Counted from the stretch's first letter, positions 43,762-53,700 are shown. The stretch: DNA of 64,000 nt from Arthrobacter sp. MYb214 (GCF_002979865.1 NZ_PCPZ01000002.1:186001-250000); one strand, 5' to 3'. Notes: generated by a model not told the origin, from the sequence alone. Numbers and translations are program-made.

Positions 43762-44970
43762 CTAGTCGATCTGAGCGCTGGCTGCGAAGAGCTGGCCCGG
43801 AACGGTGCCCTGCAAGATGGCGGTGGCTGGCAGTTCGGCCGCGGTGAGGAACAACGACTGCCCGCGGCTGATGCTGCGTTCGCCTTCGCGGGTGGTGACC
43901 AGGAACTCACCGGCGGTGCACAGCAGCACAGCGGCACCGTGCAGCTGCAGATCAGCGGCAAGGCCCGGCTCTATGGGATCGAGTACCTGCAGCTGGAACT
44001 CTTCGAAGTCGGGCTTGTACAAGCGGTCGTGGGTATCAAGGGCCACCGGCTCCAGGATCGGGGCAGGGGAGGGGGCGGCAATGGTGACGTCCAGCAGTTC
44101 GGGAACATCGATATGCTTGCTGGTCAGGCCTCCACGCAGCACATTATCCGAATTGGCCATGACCTCGATTCCCAAACCGCGCAGGTAGGCGTGGACGTTG
44201 CCGGCACCTAGGCTGATGGCCTGGCCAGGCTCCAGGAAGATCAAATTCAGCAGCAGTGCGACCAAGACCCCCGGATCGCCAGGATAGATCTTGTTGATCG
44301 AGGCTAGCTCGGCGAAATGGGCATTGCCGTGCAATTCGGGGCTGCCTGCCACTGCTTCGCTGATCTGCGCTACCAGCTGGGAAATTTCGTCCCCCGCGGT
44401 CAGCACATGCTTGAAAGTCCGGGCCAGCGGATCGGTGCCCTGCAGCAGGTCGAGCAGCTGGCCTATCGGTGCATGCGCCGAGTCCGGCAGCTGCGCGGCC
44501 AGGATCTGCAGGTCTTCAACAATCTGCGCTGGTTGGCGGAAGCCCGATAGCGCCACGAAGTCGGTCAGGGCAAAGAGCATCTCCGGCTTGTGGTTGTCAT
44601 CGCGGTAGTTGCGGTCAGCAGCATCCAAAGGCTTGCCGTCCGCGTTTTCCCGGGCGAAACGCTCTTGCGCCTGCTTCAGCGTGGGGTGCGTCTGGATCGA
44701 CAGCGGCTGGGTCGCCGAGAGCACCTTGAACAGGTAGGGCAGACGTCCGTAGCGCTGGGCGACTGCTGAACCCAATATGTGCTCTGGATCCTGGGCGATG
44801 AAATCATTGAGCGCTGTCCCGCTATCGGAGATCCGGCTCGGGCACCCGGGATGGGCACCGAGCCACATCTCGGCCTGCGGGGTGGTTTCCGCGGGCAGAT
44901 CGAGCAGATCGGAAATCTGCGAAGCAGATCCCCAGTGGTAGTCCCTAATCGCGTTTTTCAACTCGAACAC
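43762..44970 (-). CDS. manA: Mannose-6-phosphate isomerase, class I
   Basis: 402 residues. Interconverts fructose-6-phosphate and mannose-6-phosphate, feeding ManB and ManC. Zinc ligands and signature: SIQTHPTLKQAQERF (Gln and His), NHKPEMLFALTDF (His and Glu) and GAGNVHAYLRGLGIEVMANSDNVLRGG (given in parts: GAGNVHAYL, IEVMANSDNVLRGG; second His). N-terminal ELKNAIRDYHWGS is typical of class I. GTG 44970; TATGGT lies 8 nt upstream so a leaderless message is likely. It lies 66 nt behind the LCP gene on the same strand. Confidence 0.93.
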   Translation of the reverse strand: MFELKNAIRDYHWGSASQISDLLDLPAETTPQAEMWLGAHPGCPSRISDSGTALNDFIAQDPEHILGSAVAQRYGRLPYLFKVLSATQPLSIQTHPTLKQAQERFARENADGKPLDAADRNYRDDNHKPEMLFALTDFVALSGFRQPAQIVEDLQILAAQLPDSAHAPIGQLLDLLQGTDPLARTFKHVLTAGDEISQLVAQISEAVAGSPELHGNAHFAELASINKIYPGDPGVLVALLLNLIFLEPGQAISLGAGNVHAYLRGLGIEVMANSDNVLRGGLTSKHIDVPELLDVTIAAPSPAPILEPVALDTHDRLYKPDFEEFQLQVLDPIEPGLAADLQLHGAAVLLCTAGEFLVTTREGERSISRGQSLFLTAAELPATAILQGTVPGQLFAASAQID

Positions 44971-44978
44971 GTCTTTTG

Positions 44979-44984
44979 ACCATA
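44979..44984 (-). promoter_or_regulatory. manA: -10 element for manA
   Basis: Minus-strand TATGGT, 8 nt (CAAAAGAC), then GTG 44970. Confidence 0.4.
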
Positions 44985-45036
44985 GCCTTTCAGGAGCGGT
45001 AGTTGGGTCGCATGGCGGTCGGGGGGTCTTGACCGT

Positions 45037-46662
45037 TTACGGAACCGAGCATTCGTCGTTATTGGCTGCGATCTCTGAAATCAACGTGCGGTAGCCGGCC
45101 ATTTCCAATTGCACCAAGTACTCTTCGGTGATCGGGCTGCCATCTGGCTGGGTGAATTCCGGGCTGTCCTCTTTCGACAGCTTCGGAGCATTGTTCACGT
45201 CAGTGGTTTCCGGCGCTTCTTCGGAAGCCTGGGTTGTTTCTTCCGGAGCCGAGGACTTGGAGGTGTCCTCGCTCTTTTCAGGATTGTCCTTCTTCTTTTC
45301 CTTCTTCTTCTCCGGCTCGTTCTGCTTTGCGATCAACGTCTGGATACGCTCTTGCAGCTTGTCGAAGTCGGGGTAGGTGGAGAAGCTGCGTTCGAAGTCC
45401 GGCGCACCGAGGGTCAAGCGGGCCATTGGCTCCTTGGAGACTTTCTCGGCCAGGGATACGAAGGAACCGAGCTGACCTGCTGGAATGTCGGTTTCAACCA
45501 GCTGTTCACCGGCGGACATGATCGAAGTGAAATTGCTCAGGATCGTTTGCGGCTTGAACTGCTTGATGATTCCCTGCTGCAAGCACTGCTGGCGCTTGAT
45601 GCGGTGGTAGTCATCGGTGAAGTCGCGTGAGCGAGCAAACCACAATGCCTGCTTGCCGGTGAATTCGTGGGTGCCCGGTGCGAACCAGTGCGTGCGCACG
45701 GTGCTGTTTTCGTGGTATTTCCCGTTGTAGGGAACCCATCCGCCGGAGTCGATGGTGACCCCGCCCAATGCGTCGACAAACTGCTCGAACCCGGCCATGT
45801 TGATCATGACGTAGCCCTGGACAGGGAGCCCCGTGGTGCCTTCCAGCGCGTCCATGGCAGCTTGCGCGCCGACGTTCTTCACGGTCTCGGGGAAAGCATC
45901 CGCGTGCTCGGTTTCGGCATTGCGGTAGATGGCGTTGAAGATGCATTCGTCGCCGCAGTTGTAGCCTTCGGGCCAGATCTTCTCCATGGGCGAGCCCGGG
46001 GCGAAGCGTGCGCTCTGGAAGTTGCGCGGCACCGAGATCAGCAAGCTCTTGCCGGTTTTGGCATCAACAGAAAGCAGAGCCGCAACGTCGGTGCGGACGC
46101 CTTCGCGGTTGGCACCGGAGTCGGCACCGAACACTGCGATGTTGTAGCGCCCGTCGACTGGCTCGAAGGCGGGTCCTTCATCGAATACGGCCACAATGGT
46201 TTCGCGTCCGGTATTCAGCAGCGAGGCGCCGTAGATGAAGACACCGCTGGTGGCCACCACGGCTGCCAGGGTGAAAATGGTAACGATGGCACGCATGCCA
46301 GGGGCCAGCAGCTTAGGCCGGATAATCACCAAGGTATTGATGAACATGATCAGCCAGCCCAGGGCCAGCGTGCCGAGCACAATGATCAAGAACAGCTGGA
46401 AGTTCGGGTGGGCAACCCAGCCGAGAATGATCGAACGATCAATGAAGTACAGGGCAACCAGCGCAAGAATGGCCAGCCAGCAGGCCATGGTGATGGACAC
46501 TGCGATCCGTCCAAGCTTGCGATTTCCCGCGACCAGCTGAGCGCCGCCGGGGAAGAAGATGGTCAGCAGGACCAGGATCAGAGCCCGCTTGCTGCGCTGC
46601 GGAGAGCTGATGGTCTCCGGCTGGCGCAACGGACTTGGTGCGCGGTGACTGGCAGAACCCAT
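45037..46662 (-). CDS. LytR-CpsA-Psr (LCP) family cell-wall polymer ligase
   Basis: 541 residues. Attaches glycopolymers from lipid carriers to peptidoglycan. N-terminal region has four helices (LILVLLTIFFPGGAQLVAG, AVSITMACWLAILALVALYFI, FLIIVLGTLALGWLIMFI, TIFTLAAVVATSGVFIYG), more than the usual single anchor. LCP motifs: NIAVFGADSGANREGVRTDV (Asp, Arg), LLISVPRNFQ, NAIYRNAE and FARSRDFTDDYHRIKRQQCL (Arg pair and Gln). C-terminal tail has a Lys/Glu/Ser/Thr-rich linker (KKKEKKKDNPEKSED) and a short end domain with CSVP. Follows purE by 17 bp. Confidence 0.92.
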   Translation of the reverse strand: MGSASHRAPSPLRQPETISSPQRSKRALILVLLTIFFPGGAQLVAGNRKLGRIAVSITMACWLAILALVALYFIDRSIILGWVAHPNFQLFLIIVLGTLALGWLIMFINTLVIIRPKLLAPGMRAIVTIFTLAAVVATSGVFIYGASLLNTGRETIVAVFDEGPAFEPVDGRYNIAVFGADSGANREGVRTDVAALLSVDAKTGKSLLISVPRNFQSARFAPGSPMEKIWPEGYNCGDECIFNAIYRNAETEHADAFPETVKNVGAQAAMDALEGTTGLPVQGYVMINMAGFEQFVDALGGVTIDSGGWVPYNGKYHENSTVRTHWFAPGTHEFTGKQALWFARSRDFTDDYHRIKRQQCLQQGIIKQFKPQTILSNFTSIMSAGEQLVETDIPAGQLGSFVSLAEKVSKEPMARLTLGAPDFERSFSTYPDFDKLQERIQTLIAKQNEPEKKKEKKKDNPEKSEDTSKSSAPEETTQASEEAPETTDVNNAPKLSKEDSPEFTQPDGSPITEEYLVQLEMAGYRTLISEIAANNDECSVP

Positions 46663-46679
46663 GTACTTTTGGACTTTCC

Positions 46680-47210
46680 CTAGGAAGCGAAATTCTCGTT
46701 GGCAACTTCAGCGCGCAAAGCCGAACCCTTGGCATGGGCTTGCTCGCGCAGTGAATCTGCAAACTGAAGCAACTTTACCTGTAACGATTCGGCTAGCTCA
46801 TCGGTTCCCGCTGCGAGCATGCGCACAGCCAGCAGGCCGGCATTGCGTGCTCCGCCAATGGAAACAGTTGCTACGGGGACTCCTGCAGGCATCTGGACGA
46901 TGGAGAGCAGGGAGTCCATTCCATCTAGTTTAGCCAGTGGAACTGGAACTCCGATCACCGGCAGCGGTGTAACAGCTGCAAGCATGCCCGGAAGATGCGC
47001 GGCACCGCCTGCGCCGGCGATGATTGCGCGCAGTCCGCGTTCGTGGGCTTTCTTGCCGTAATCGATCATTTCTTCTGGCATGCGGTGCGCCGAAACGACG
47101 TCCGCTTCAAAAGGGATTCCGAATTCGGCCAGTGCCTGTGCGGCCAGGCGCATGACCGGCCAATCGGAATCAGAACCCATTACGAGGCCGACCAGTGGTG
47201 CTTCAGACAT
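46680..47210 (-). CDS. purE: N5-carboxyaminoimidazole ribonucleotide mutase
   Basis: 176 residues. Moves the carboxyl of N5-CAIR to give CAIR in purine synthesis. Motifs: [14 protein letters not shown] (phosphate site), [42 protein letters not shown] (quoted in part: [14 protein letters not shown]) and [27 protein letters not shown] precedes ATG 47210. It works with PurK, encoded just upstream, but a hairpin at 47237-47270 separates them. Confidence 0.95.
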   Translation of the reverse strand: MSEAPLVGLVMGSDSDWPVMRLAAQALAEFGIPFEADVVSAHRMPEEMIDYGKKAHERGLRAIIAGAGGAAHLPGMLAAVTPLPVIGVPVPLAKLDGMDSLLSIVQMPAGVPVATVSIGGARNAGLLAVRMLAAGTDELAESLQVKLLQFADSLREQAHAKGSALRAEVANENFAS

Positions 47211-47236
47211 GAGATATTTCCTTGCGGTGTTCTAGT

Positions 47237-47270
47237 AAGAGCCGCTGCCCGGTACGCGGCAGCGGCTCTT
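47237..47270 (-). terminator. Hairpin between purK and purE
   Basis: AAGAGCCGCTGCC (47237-47249) with GGCAGCGGCTCTT (47258-47270), perfect 13-bp stem, 8-nt loop. In the direction of transcription it follows purK by 15 nt and precedes purE by 27 nt. Could be a partial terminator or RNA processing element. Confidence 0.6.
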
Positions 47271-47284
47271 GATCAAAATAAAGT

Positions 47285-48445
47285 CTAGACGGCGGCTTCG
47301 ATGCCGTCGCGGATGAGCGCGGCAACCTTATTGGCCTGCGAACGAAGTTCATCTACGCTTTGCCCGGCGTTAGCCACAACGTTGACGTGGCCGATCTTGC
47401 GGCCCGGGCGCACGGACTTGCCGTAGGCATGGACTTTGACTTCTGGCGCTGCGGCCAAGGCGGCTTGGAAAGCCGAGTAGAGGTCCTGGTTGGCGCCGCC
47501 GAGGTAGTTCTTCATCACAGTCACGCCCAGCTCGCGGGTTTCGCCCAGCGGCAGATCCAGAACCGCACGCAGGTGCTGCTCGAATTGGCTGGTGACCGAA
47601 CCGTTCATGGTCCAGTGGCCGGTGTTGTGCGGGCGCATGGCCAATTCGTTGATCACGAAACCGGCTCCTGAACCCGGGGTTTCAAAGAGCTCTGCGGCCA
47701 TGACTCCGGTGACGCCGAATTCTTCGGCGATGCGCAAGGCCGCATCGGCTGCGGTGGCCGCGGTGGCTTCGTCAATATCCTGGGCAGGCGCGATCACTTC
47801 ATCGCAGACTCCATCAACCTGGATGGTGTGGACCACGGGCCAAGCCTTGGCCTCGCCTGAAGGGGTGCGGGCTACCAACGCGGAAAGTTCGCGGGAGAAC
47901 TCGACCTTGTCCTCGGCCAGCAGCGGGCCATGGGCGAACCAGTCGGCGGAATCCTTGGCGTCTTGGGCATTGTCCAGCATGCGCACGCCCTTGCCGTCGT
48001 AGCCGCCGCGCGGGGTCTTGAGCACAATGGGCCAGCCGGTCTGCTCACCGAAAGCGATCAGGGCATCGACATCGTCAACCTTGGCCCACGCAGGGTTCGG
48101 AAGTCCGAGGCGTTCGATGGCCTCGCGCATGACCAGCTTGTCCTGGGCATGGATCAGCGCAGCCGGACGGGGCTGGATGTTGACGCCCTCATTGATCAGG
48201 GTGGTCAAGAATTCGTTGGGCACGTGCTCGTGGTCAAAGGTGACAACGTCCTTGCCCTTGGCGAATTCACGCAGGGTTTCGAGGTCTTTGTAGTCGCCTA
48301 CAGGAGCGTCGGGAACGCTTCGCGCAGCTGAAACATCAGGACCTTCGGCAAGAACATGCAGTTCGAAACCTAGGTTCAGGGCCTCGGGGGCCATCATTCG
48401 GGCTAGCTGCCCGCCACCAATCACACCAATTTTTGGAAAGCTCAC
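47285..48445 (-). CDS. purK: 5-(carboxyamino)imidazole ribonucleotide synthase
   Basis: 386 residues. ATP-grasp enzyme that carboxylates AIR to N5-CAIR using bicarbonate (carbonic anhydrase gene lies 5.5 kb away). Motifs: IGVIGGGQLARMMAPEA (N-terminal nucleotide-like fold), VVTFDHEHVP, WPIVLKTPRGGYDGKGV (ATP-binding Lys and Gly loop), FVINELAMRPHNTGHWTM (metal Glu and Asn). GTG 48445; minus-strand TACCCT ends 7 nt upstream, so probably leaderless. First gene of purK-purE-LCP. Divergent from gtrA. Confidence 0.94.
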   Translation of the reverse strand: MSFPKIGVIGGGQLARMMAPEALNLGFELHVLAEGPDVSAARSVPDAPVGDYKDLETLREFAKGKDVVTFDHEHVPNEFLTTLINEGVNIQPRPAALIHAQDKLVMREAIERLGLPNPAWAKVDDVDALIAFGEQTGWPIVLKTPRGGYDGKGVRMLDNAQDAKDSADWFAHGPLLAEDKVEFSRELSALVARTPSGEAKAWPVVHTIQVDGVCDEVIAPAQDIDEATAATAADAALRIAEEFGVTGVMAAELFETPGSGAGFVINELAMRPHNTGHWTMNGSVTSQFEQHLRAVLDLPLGETRELGVTVMKNYLGGANQDLYSAFQAALAAAPEVKVHAYGKSVRPGRKIGHVNVVANAGQSVDELRSQANKVAALIRDGIEAAV

Positions 48446-48452
48446 GATTACA

Positions 48453-48458
48453 AGGGTA
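48453..48458 (-). promoter_or_regulatory. purK: -10 element for leaderless purK
   Basis: Minus-strand TACCCT, 7 nt (TGTAATC), then GTG 48445. Confidence 0.4.
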
Positions 48459-48621
48459 TCGAAAGCGACGTTGAGAATCGCATGCGCGTTGTCTGATTAC
48501 TCTCACAATTCGGTCAATTTCCAGAAAGTGCCGATAAAATAGCAAGATCGCGCGCTTCTCGTAGTGCTTAGCGCGCCTTGTTACTGCTAGCCAGACGGGA
48601 ACAATATTCCCTGGAGGACAA

Positions 48622-49191
48622 TTGCTCGAGCGCATCAAACTCAAAATAGCCGGACTCATCTCGTTGCTGTGGCGCGAGGTGGCGAAGTTCGGCGTCGTCG
48701 GTGGCGTTGCGTTCATCATCGACTCGGGGATCTACGTCTGGCTCCTGCACGGTTCCATGAGCGATTCCCAGGTTAAAGCGAAAATCATTGCTGGCGTCGT
48801 CGCGACGATGTTCTCTTGGGTGGCCAACCGCTACTGGACTTTCCGCCACCGCCGCCAGGCCAATGTGGTGCGCGAGCTCGTGATGTTCATCATCATGAAT
48901 GCCATCGGCTTGGGCATTGCCGCGGCCTGCGTATGGGTCACCAAATACTGGCTGGGCTTGACCGATCCCACCTCGGTGTTCATTGCCGGTTCGGTAGTCG
49001 GCTTGGTGCTCGGCACCATCTTCCGTTTCTTCGCCTACCGTTTCTGGGTCTTCGGCAGCGCGATGGATGCGGAGGAAGAATTCGCCCACGACCACGAAGT
49101 TCTGGGCAATCACAAGGCCGATACCGGCGCTGACGCAGCGCACTCCGCTGGCCAGGCCGATACCGGCACGGTACCGACGGTGGCTCGCTAA
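48622..49191 (+). CDS. GtrA-family membrane protein
   Basis: 189 residues. Four helices: VGGVAFIIDSGIYVWLLH, KIIAGVVATMFSWVANRYWTF, ELVMFIIMNAIGLGIAAACVWV, VFIAGSVVGLVLGTIFRFFAYRFWVF. GtrA proteins are thought to move or present lipid-linked sugars for envelope glycosylation (WVANRYWTFRHRR is the signature). The C-terminal 40 residues are polar (His/Asp/Gly/Ala). TTG 48622 is chosen because GGAGG ends 4 nt before it and no ATG/GTG lies nearby. It converges on TIGR03089 with a 4-bp overlap. Confidence 0.85.
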   Translation: MLERIKLKIAGLISLLWREVAKFGVVGGVAFIIDSGIYVWLLHGSMSDSQVKAKIIAGVVATMFSWVANRYWTFRHRRQANVVRELVMFIIMNAIGLGIAAACVWVTKYWLGLTDPTSVFIAGSVVGLVLGTIFRFFAYRFWVFGSAMDAEEEFAHDHEVLGNHKADTGADAAHSAGQADTGTVPTVAR

Positions 49192-49916
49192 TCCGCTGGT
49201 TGGTAGTCGAAGTTAATGCGTTCGCCGTCGCGCAGGCGCTGGGTCACTTCCATCCCGTCCTCTACTAGCACAATTCCGTCACCCGCTGCCCACTGGCCAA
49301 TGGCGAAGGGCAGCAAGGAGAGCACGGGTTGCTGAGCACGCACTAGAATTGTTCCTTGCGCCTTAGCTTCGGTATCGAATAACGCAGCAAGGCTGACCGG
49401 GGTGTCACCATTGGTTGCGATGGCTGAGGCATCACCAGTTACTGGCGAGGGATAGAACTGATCCCCGTAGGTACGCACGGAGGCATTGAAGTCTTCTGCG
49501 ACAGGGCCGAGATCCGAGCCGAAGGACAGCGCGAGAGCTGCCGGGTTCACGGCAAGGATTTCAGAGCTGCTGGGGATGCGCTCATCATCCGGTTGGGCCG
49601 TCACCCACACCGATGCCTGCTGTGCATCATCATGCCCAGCATCGACCAGCGTGGCGCCATGGTGCAGCGCGGCCAGGGCCACGACCAGGGACTTCCAATG
49701 CGCCGGCAAATCGAGCACCACGATCGAGTCTTCATCGAGGTCGAAAACCTCGCCCAAGAGATTGGCGCTTTTCGCGACCCAATTGTCAAATACCCGTCCG
49801 GACAGCTCGATGCGTTCCCCGCTGACGGAGTACCAGGTGAGCCATGGGGAGGCTGAACTGCGCCGCGGCGCGAGAAGATTCTCGACAAATGTTCGTGATT
49901 GTAGGCTATTGCTCAT
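49188..49916 (-). CDS. TIGR03089 family protein (acyl-adenylate-fold relative)
   Basis: 242 residues. TIGR03089 is a small actinobacterial family resembling the N-terminal part of AMP-binding enzymes but lacking a complete active site. Recognisable: PWLTWYSVSGERIELSGRVFDNWVAKSAN, quoted in part, a core like the start of acyl-CoA ligases (GRVFDNWVAKSANLL), LPAHWKSLVVALAALHHG and GDGIVLVEDG. No adenylation P-loop (SGTTG-type) is visible, so catalysis is doubtful. ATG 49916 has AAGGA 7 nt upstream. Often lies beside GtrA/LCP/pur genes in actinobacteria, as here. Confidence 0.85.
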   Translation of the reverse strand: MSNSLQSRTFVENLLAPRRSSASPWLTWYSVSGERIELSGRVFDNWVAKSANLLGEVFDLDEDSIVVLDLPAHWKSLVVALAALHHGATLVDAGHDDAQQASVWVTAQPDDERIPSSSEILAVNPAALALSFGSDLGPVAEDFNASVRTYGDQFYPSPVTGDASAIATNGDTPVSLAALFDTEAKAQGTILVRAQQPVLSLLPFAIGQWAAGDGIVLVEDGMEVTQRLRDGERINFDYQPAD

Positions 49917-50204
49917 TGGATGTCCTTAAATTTAATTACTGAGAATTCACCGAGAATTCAGCCAAGACGGGACTCGCCCACCTCATGTGCGTCTTTTGAC
50001 GGCGTGTTGTGCCGGGAGTTTCCTGAGAACTCTTCTTAGAATGACCTCCCCGCTTGACTCTAGCGGAGTTACACGGCTGTAATTAGATGGTGAGTCCGGG
50101 CAGGTTCATCACTTTTCGCTAGTTCGATGGAATAAATGCTGCCGGATGGATCGGGAGCAATGACGGCCCGATCTCCTCAAACCAATCGAAAGGTCAACAT
50201 CACC
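49917..50204 (+). promoter_or_regulatory. whiB promoter region with candidate operator
   Basis: 288-bp gap. TTGACT (50054-50059), 18-nt spacer, TGTAAT (50078-50083) is the best promoter in the window by match to consensus. Inverted repeat TTACA-CGGC-TGTAA (50069-50082) overlaps the -10 and might be an operator. Further left, GAGAATTCA occurs twice 11 bp apart (49941-49949, 49952-49960), upstream of the leftward TIGR03089 gene. Confidence 0.55.
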
Positions 50205-50729
50205 ATGGCGAATCTGGAGCAGGGGTACTCCGAATTTTCGACCTCGGCTGTTGCGTCGGCTCAATATGGGCTGGAGGACGCACCATCCGACTGGTTTGTC
50301 GATCCTCAAGCCGGTGAGTCCGCACGGGTTGCAGTTGCAGCCGATCTGGAGACCGCGGCCGACAGCTTCCTGAAAGAGCACGACACGTTATCCGACACCG
50401 AAGAAATCTCCTCGGTTGGCTCGTGGGCTCCTGAGCTCGACGAGGATGACGAAGTGCGCGAAACCATCAAGGCAGTTTGGCTTGGTGTTGGCGGCGAAGT
50501 TGACGAGGGCGAGCTGGGCTGGCAGGCCCGTGCTCTGTGCGCACAGACTGACCCCGAAGCGTTCTTCCCTGAAAAGGGCGGATCGACTCGCGACGCGAAA
50601 CGCGTCTGCGGCGCATGTGTTGTCCGTTCGGAATGTCTAGAATATGCCTTGAGCAATGACGAGCGCTTCGGAATCTGGGGAGGGCTCTCAGAGCGCGAAC
50701 GTCGCCGTCTACGGAAACGAGCAATCTAA
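50205..50729 (+). CDS. WhiB-family iron-sulfur transcription factor with acidic N-terminal extension
   Basis: 174 residues from ATG 50205 (GAAAGG 12 nt upstream); ATG 50160 with GGGAG close by is an alternative. The C-terminal 70 residues hold the WhiB core: Cys-X22-Cys-X2-Cys-X5-Cys (ALCAQTD, KRVCGACVVRSECLEY) for a [4Fe-4S] cluster, RFGIWGGLSERERRRL and a basic RKRAI end. The first 100 residues are acidic and Ser/Ala-rich, unlike the short WhiB proteins. It may bind sigma factor region 4 and act on division or envelope genes (WhiB2-like by neighbourhood). Its stop overlaps the inferred ATT start of the next gene. Confidence 0.9.
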   Translation: MANLEQGYSEFSTSAVASAQYGLEDAPSDWFVDPQAGESARVAVAADLETAADSFLKEHDTLSDTEEISSVGSWAPELDEDDEVRETIKAVWLGVGGEVDEGELGWQARALCAQTDPEAFFPEKGGSTRDAKRVCGACVVRSECLEYALSNDERFGIWGGLSERERRRLRKRAI

Positions 50730-53700
50730 TTCGTCCGCCAATTCACGTCACCGCCATCGTTGCTTCGCACGATGGCGCTGACTTTTTACCACGCACTTTG
50801 GCCGCACTGCGAAACCAGTCCCGGCCTATCGAACGCTTCGTCGGAGTTGACGCTTCGTCCTCTGACGCATCGCTAGAGGTCCTGCGGGCGAACTTGCCTT
50901 CCAACTCCGCCTTGCTGGTCGCCGATGAAGGATCCTTGGGGCTGTCGCTGGAAGTAGCGGTTTCGCAACTGCCCGAAGCGCGTTTGGACCGTGATGAATG
51001 GCTATGGATTATCCATGATGACTCCATGCCTGCTCCCGACGCGCTGGAACAGCTGACTCGGACCGTTGAGGCCTCCGAATCGGTATCCATTGCCGGTTGC
51101 AAGCTGCTGGACATCGATAACCCGCGCCACCTGGTCGAGGTGGGGTTGAGCGTGGACCGCAAGGCCCAGCGCCTGACCATGATCGATATCGACGAAGTCG
51201 ACCAGGGCCAGTACGACGGACGAAGCGATTACTTTGCCGTGTCCTCGGCCGGCATGTTTATCCGGCGCGAGGTCTTTGAGCAGCTGGGCGGATTCGACCC
51301 GGCTATTCCGGGCCGTGGCGACGACGTGGACCTATGCTGGCGCAACCGCCTGGCCGGTCACCGCGTGGTCGTGGTGCCAAGTGCCAAGATGTACCACCAG
51401 GTCGAGGTTGTCGACTCGCTGGCAGGCCCGCGCGAAGCCAAGCGCTCGGAGGTCTTCCAGCGCTTGAAGTTCGCTTCGCCTTTGGAACTGCCGTTCTTGT
51501 GGATTGGATTGCTGCTCGGCGGCATCGGCCACTTCCTCGTAGCATTGCTGGCCAAGGACCCGGGCCATGGCTTCAGCCACCTGGCTTCGGTCCTGCGCGG
51601 ACTGTTCTCCCCGGGCAAGCTGGCCGCTTCACGTCGCAACGTCGCCCAGATCCGCGAGATTCCACGCCGCCAGGTCCGCAAGCTGATGGTCTCCGGCGCA
51701 CAGGTGCGCGAATACCGCCGCAATGTGAACACCGGGCGTGCCGATGGCGAGGTCTACGGGGATGGCAGTGGCGCCGACGCGATGGTTGAACCTAGCGGTG
51801 ACAACTTCTCCGACTTCGTGCGAATCGCCCGTCCGCCGCGCACCACCGCAGTACTCTCGCTGATTCTGGCACTCTTGCTCTCCGGGGCCGCTTCGCTGGT
51901 TGCTTGGCGCAGCCTGCTTGGATCCACTGCTTTGTCCGGCGGCGCGCTGCGCCCGCTGTCCAACAGCAACCAGGAAATCGGCGCCAACGCCCTATCGTGG
52001 TGGCAGAACATCACCACCGGATTGAGCGCTCCGCCGGATAACTCCGATGTGCTGTTCTGGCTTTTCTCGCTGGTGACTTTCAACCATGCCAACGAAGCTT
52101 CGATCTATCTCTTCTTCGCCGCGATGCCGTTGGCCGCGCTGACCGCGTGGTGGGGCATTGGCGCGGTGAGCCGTTCGCGTGCTGTCCGGTTCTTCGCCGC
52201 ATTGATCTGGGCCCTGTTGCCTTCGCTGGTCTCTTCGCTGGCCTCGGGACGAGTCGGCTCGGTATTGATCCACATCTTGCTGCCGCTGTTCTTCCTGGCA
52301 ATTATCCGTGCCATGAATGCCCATGTGGCCATCGAAGGCGCGAAGCCCAAGAACCCGAAGCAGCAGTCCGTATCCGCATGGACCGCTTCGGCTAGCGCCG
52401 CCTTGCTGCTCTGGGTGATCTCCGCCGGTTCCGTTTCATTCTTCCTGACCGCCAGCATCCTGATTTACGTTTTGGCCATCTTCTCGGTGCGCCGCGCACG
52501 CAGCCTGTGGTGGATCCCGCTGCCTGCAATCGTGTGGAATCTTCCGCTGCTGTTTGCCGGCCTGGGCGATCTGCGGCTGCTGTTCACCGAGCCCGGTGCG
52601 GCGCGCGCGTTCTCGCCAGCTGCCCCATGGCAGATGCTGCTGGGCTTCCCGGAATCCTTCAACACCAACGCCTCGCTGGTGGGTTGGGACTTCCTGCCCG
52701 CCGGTCCGTGGGCTTTGGTCGCCGCACTGCTGGTCGGGGCTCCAATCATCGTGCTGGCTGTTTTCGGGACCTTGAGTTCTTCGCTCAGCCACAGTTCCAG
52801 CATGCGCCGGAACTCCCGCCGCCTGCTGTGGGGCGCAGTCCTGTCGCTGGCAGCGGGATGGGCCGTCGGTTTTGTCCCGTTCACCTTGGACTCGCACACC
52901 GCGGTGAGCGCCTACACCGGTCCGTTCGTCTCCTTTGCCATGTTTGCATTGCTTGCAGCTGCCGCCAACGCGCTAGCTGCCCTGCGCCATGAAGATCAGC
53001 CGCGCTCGATGCGGACGCAGGGTTCTCGTCCGGCGATGAGCCTGATGGCCGCATTCAGCGTGATCGCGGTTCTCGCTTCCGGCGCCGTGCTGCTTGGCGC
53101 CCAGCTGAATCCGGCCGCGGAGTCCGAAACGCTGACGTCCCTGAATTCGGCCCAGCAGGTCCACAGCTCCCAGCCTCGCACACTGCCTGCCACGGCAGCC
53201 GATGCGGGCCGCTCCGAATTCCAGAAGCGCACCTTGGTGCTCAGCCCGCGTTCCTCCGGTGAAATCGACAGCCAGTTGGTTTCGGGTTCCGGTGAAACCC
53301 TGGACAGCATCAGCCGCTACTCGCAGGTCAAGCAACTGACCGGACCGCTGCTGGATCCTGAACGCAATGAAGCTTCTGCCACCGCGCAGGTTCAGAGCAA
53401 AGCCGTAGCGATGCTGCTCTCCGAGTCTGCATTGGATTCGCGCGAATCGTTGCGCGACTTGGGCGTGGGCTTTGTCGTGCTCAACGAGACTGGTGAATCT
53501 GTCCCAGCGACCGTTCGCATCCTGGATGCGGCCACTGGGCTGGCATCGGTCGGCCAGACCGACAGCGGCTGGTTGTGGCGAGTGGATTATGAAGCCGATG
53601 AAGAGAATCAGGGCGCTGGATTTGCCCGCGTTGTCGCTGAAAACGGAGACGTGAGCGTATTGCCGACCCAGCGTGGCAAGATCGCCAATCTGGAAATTCC

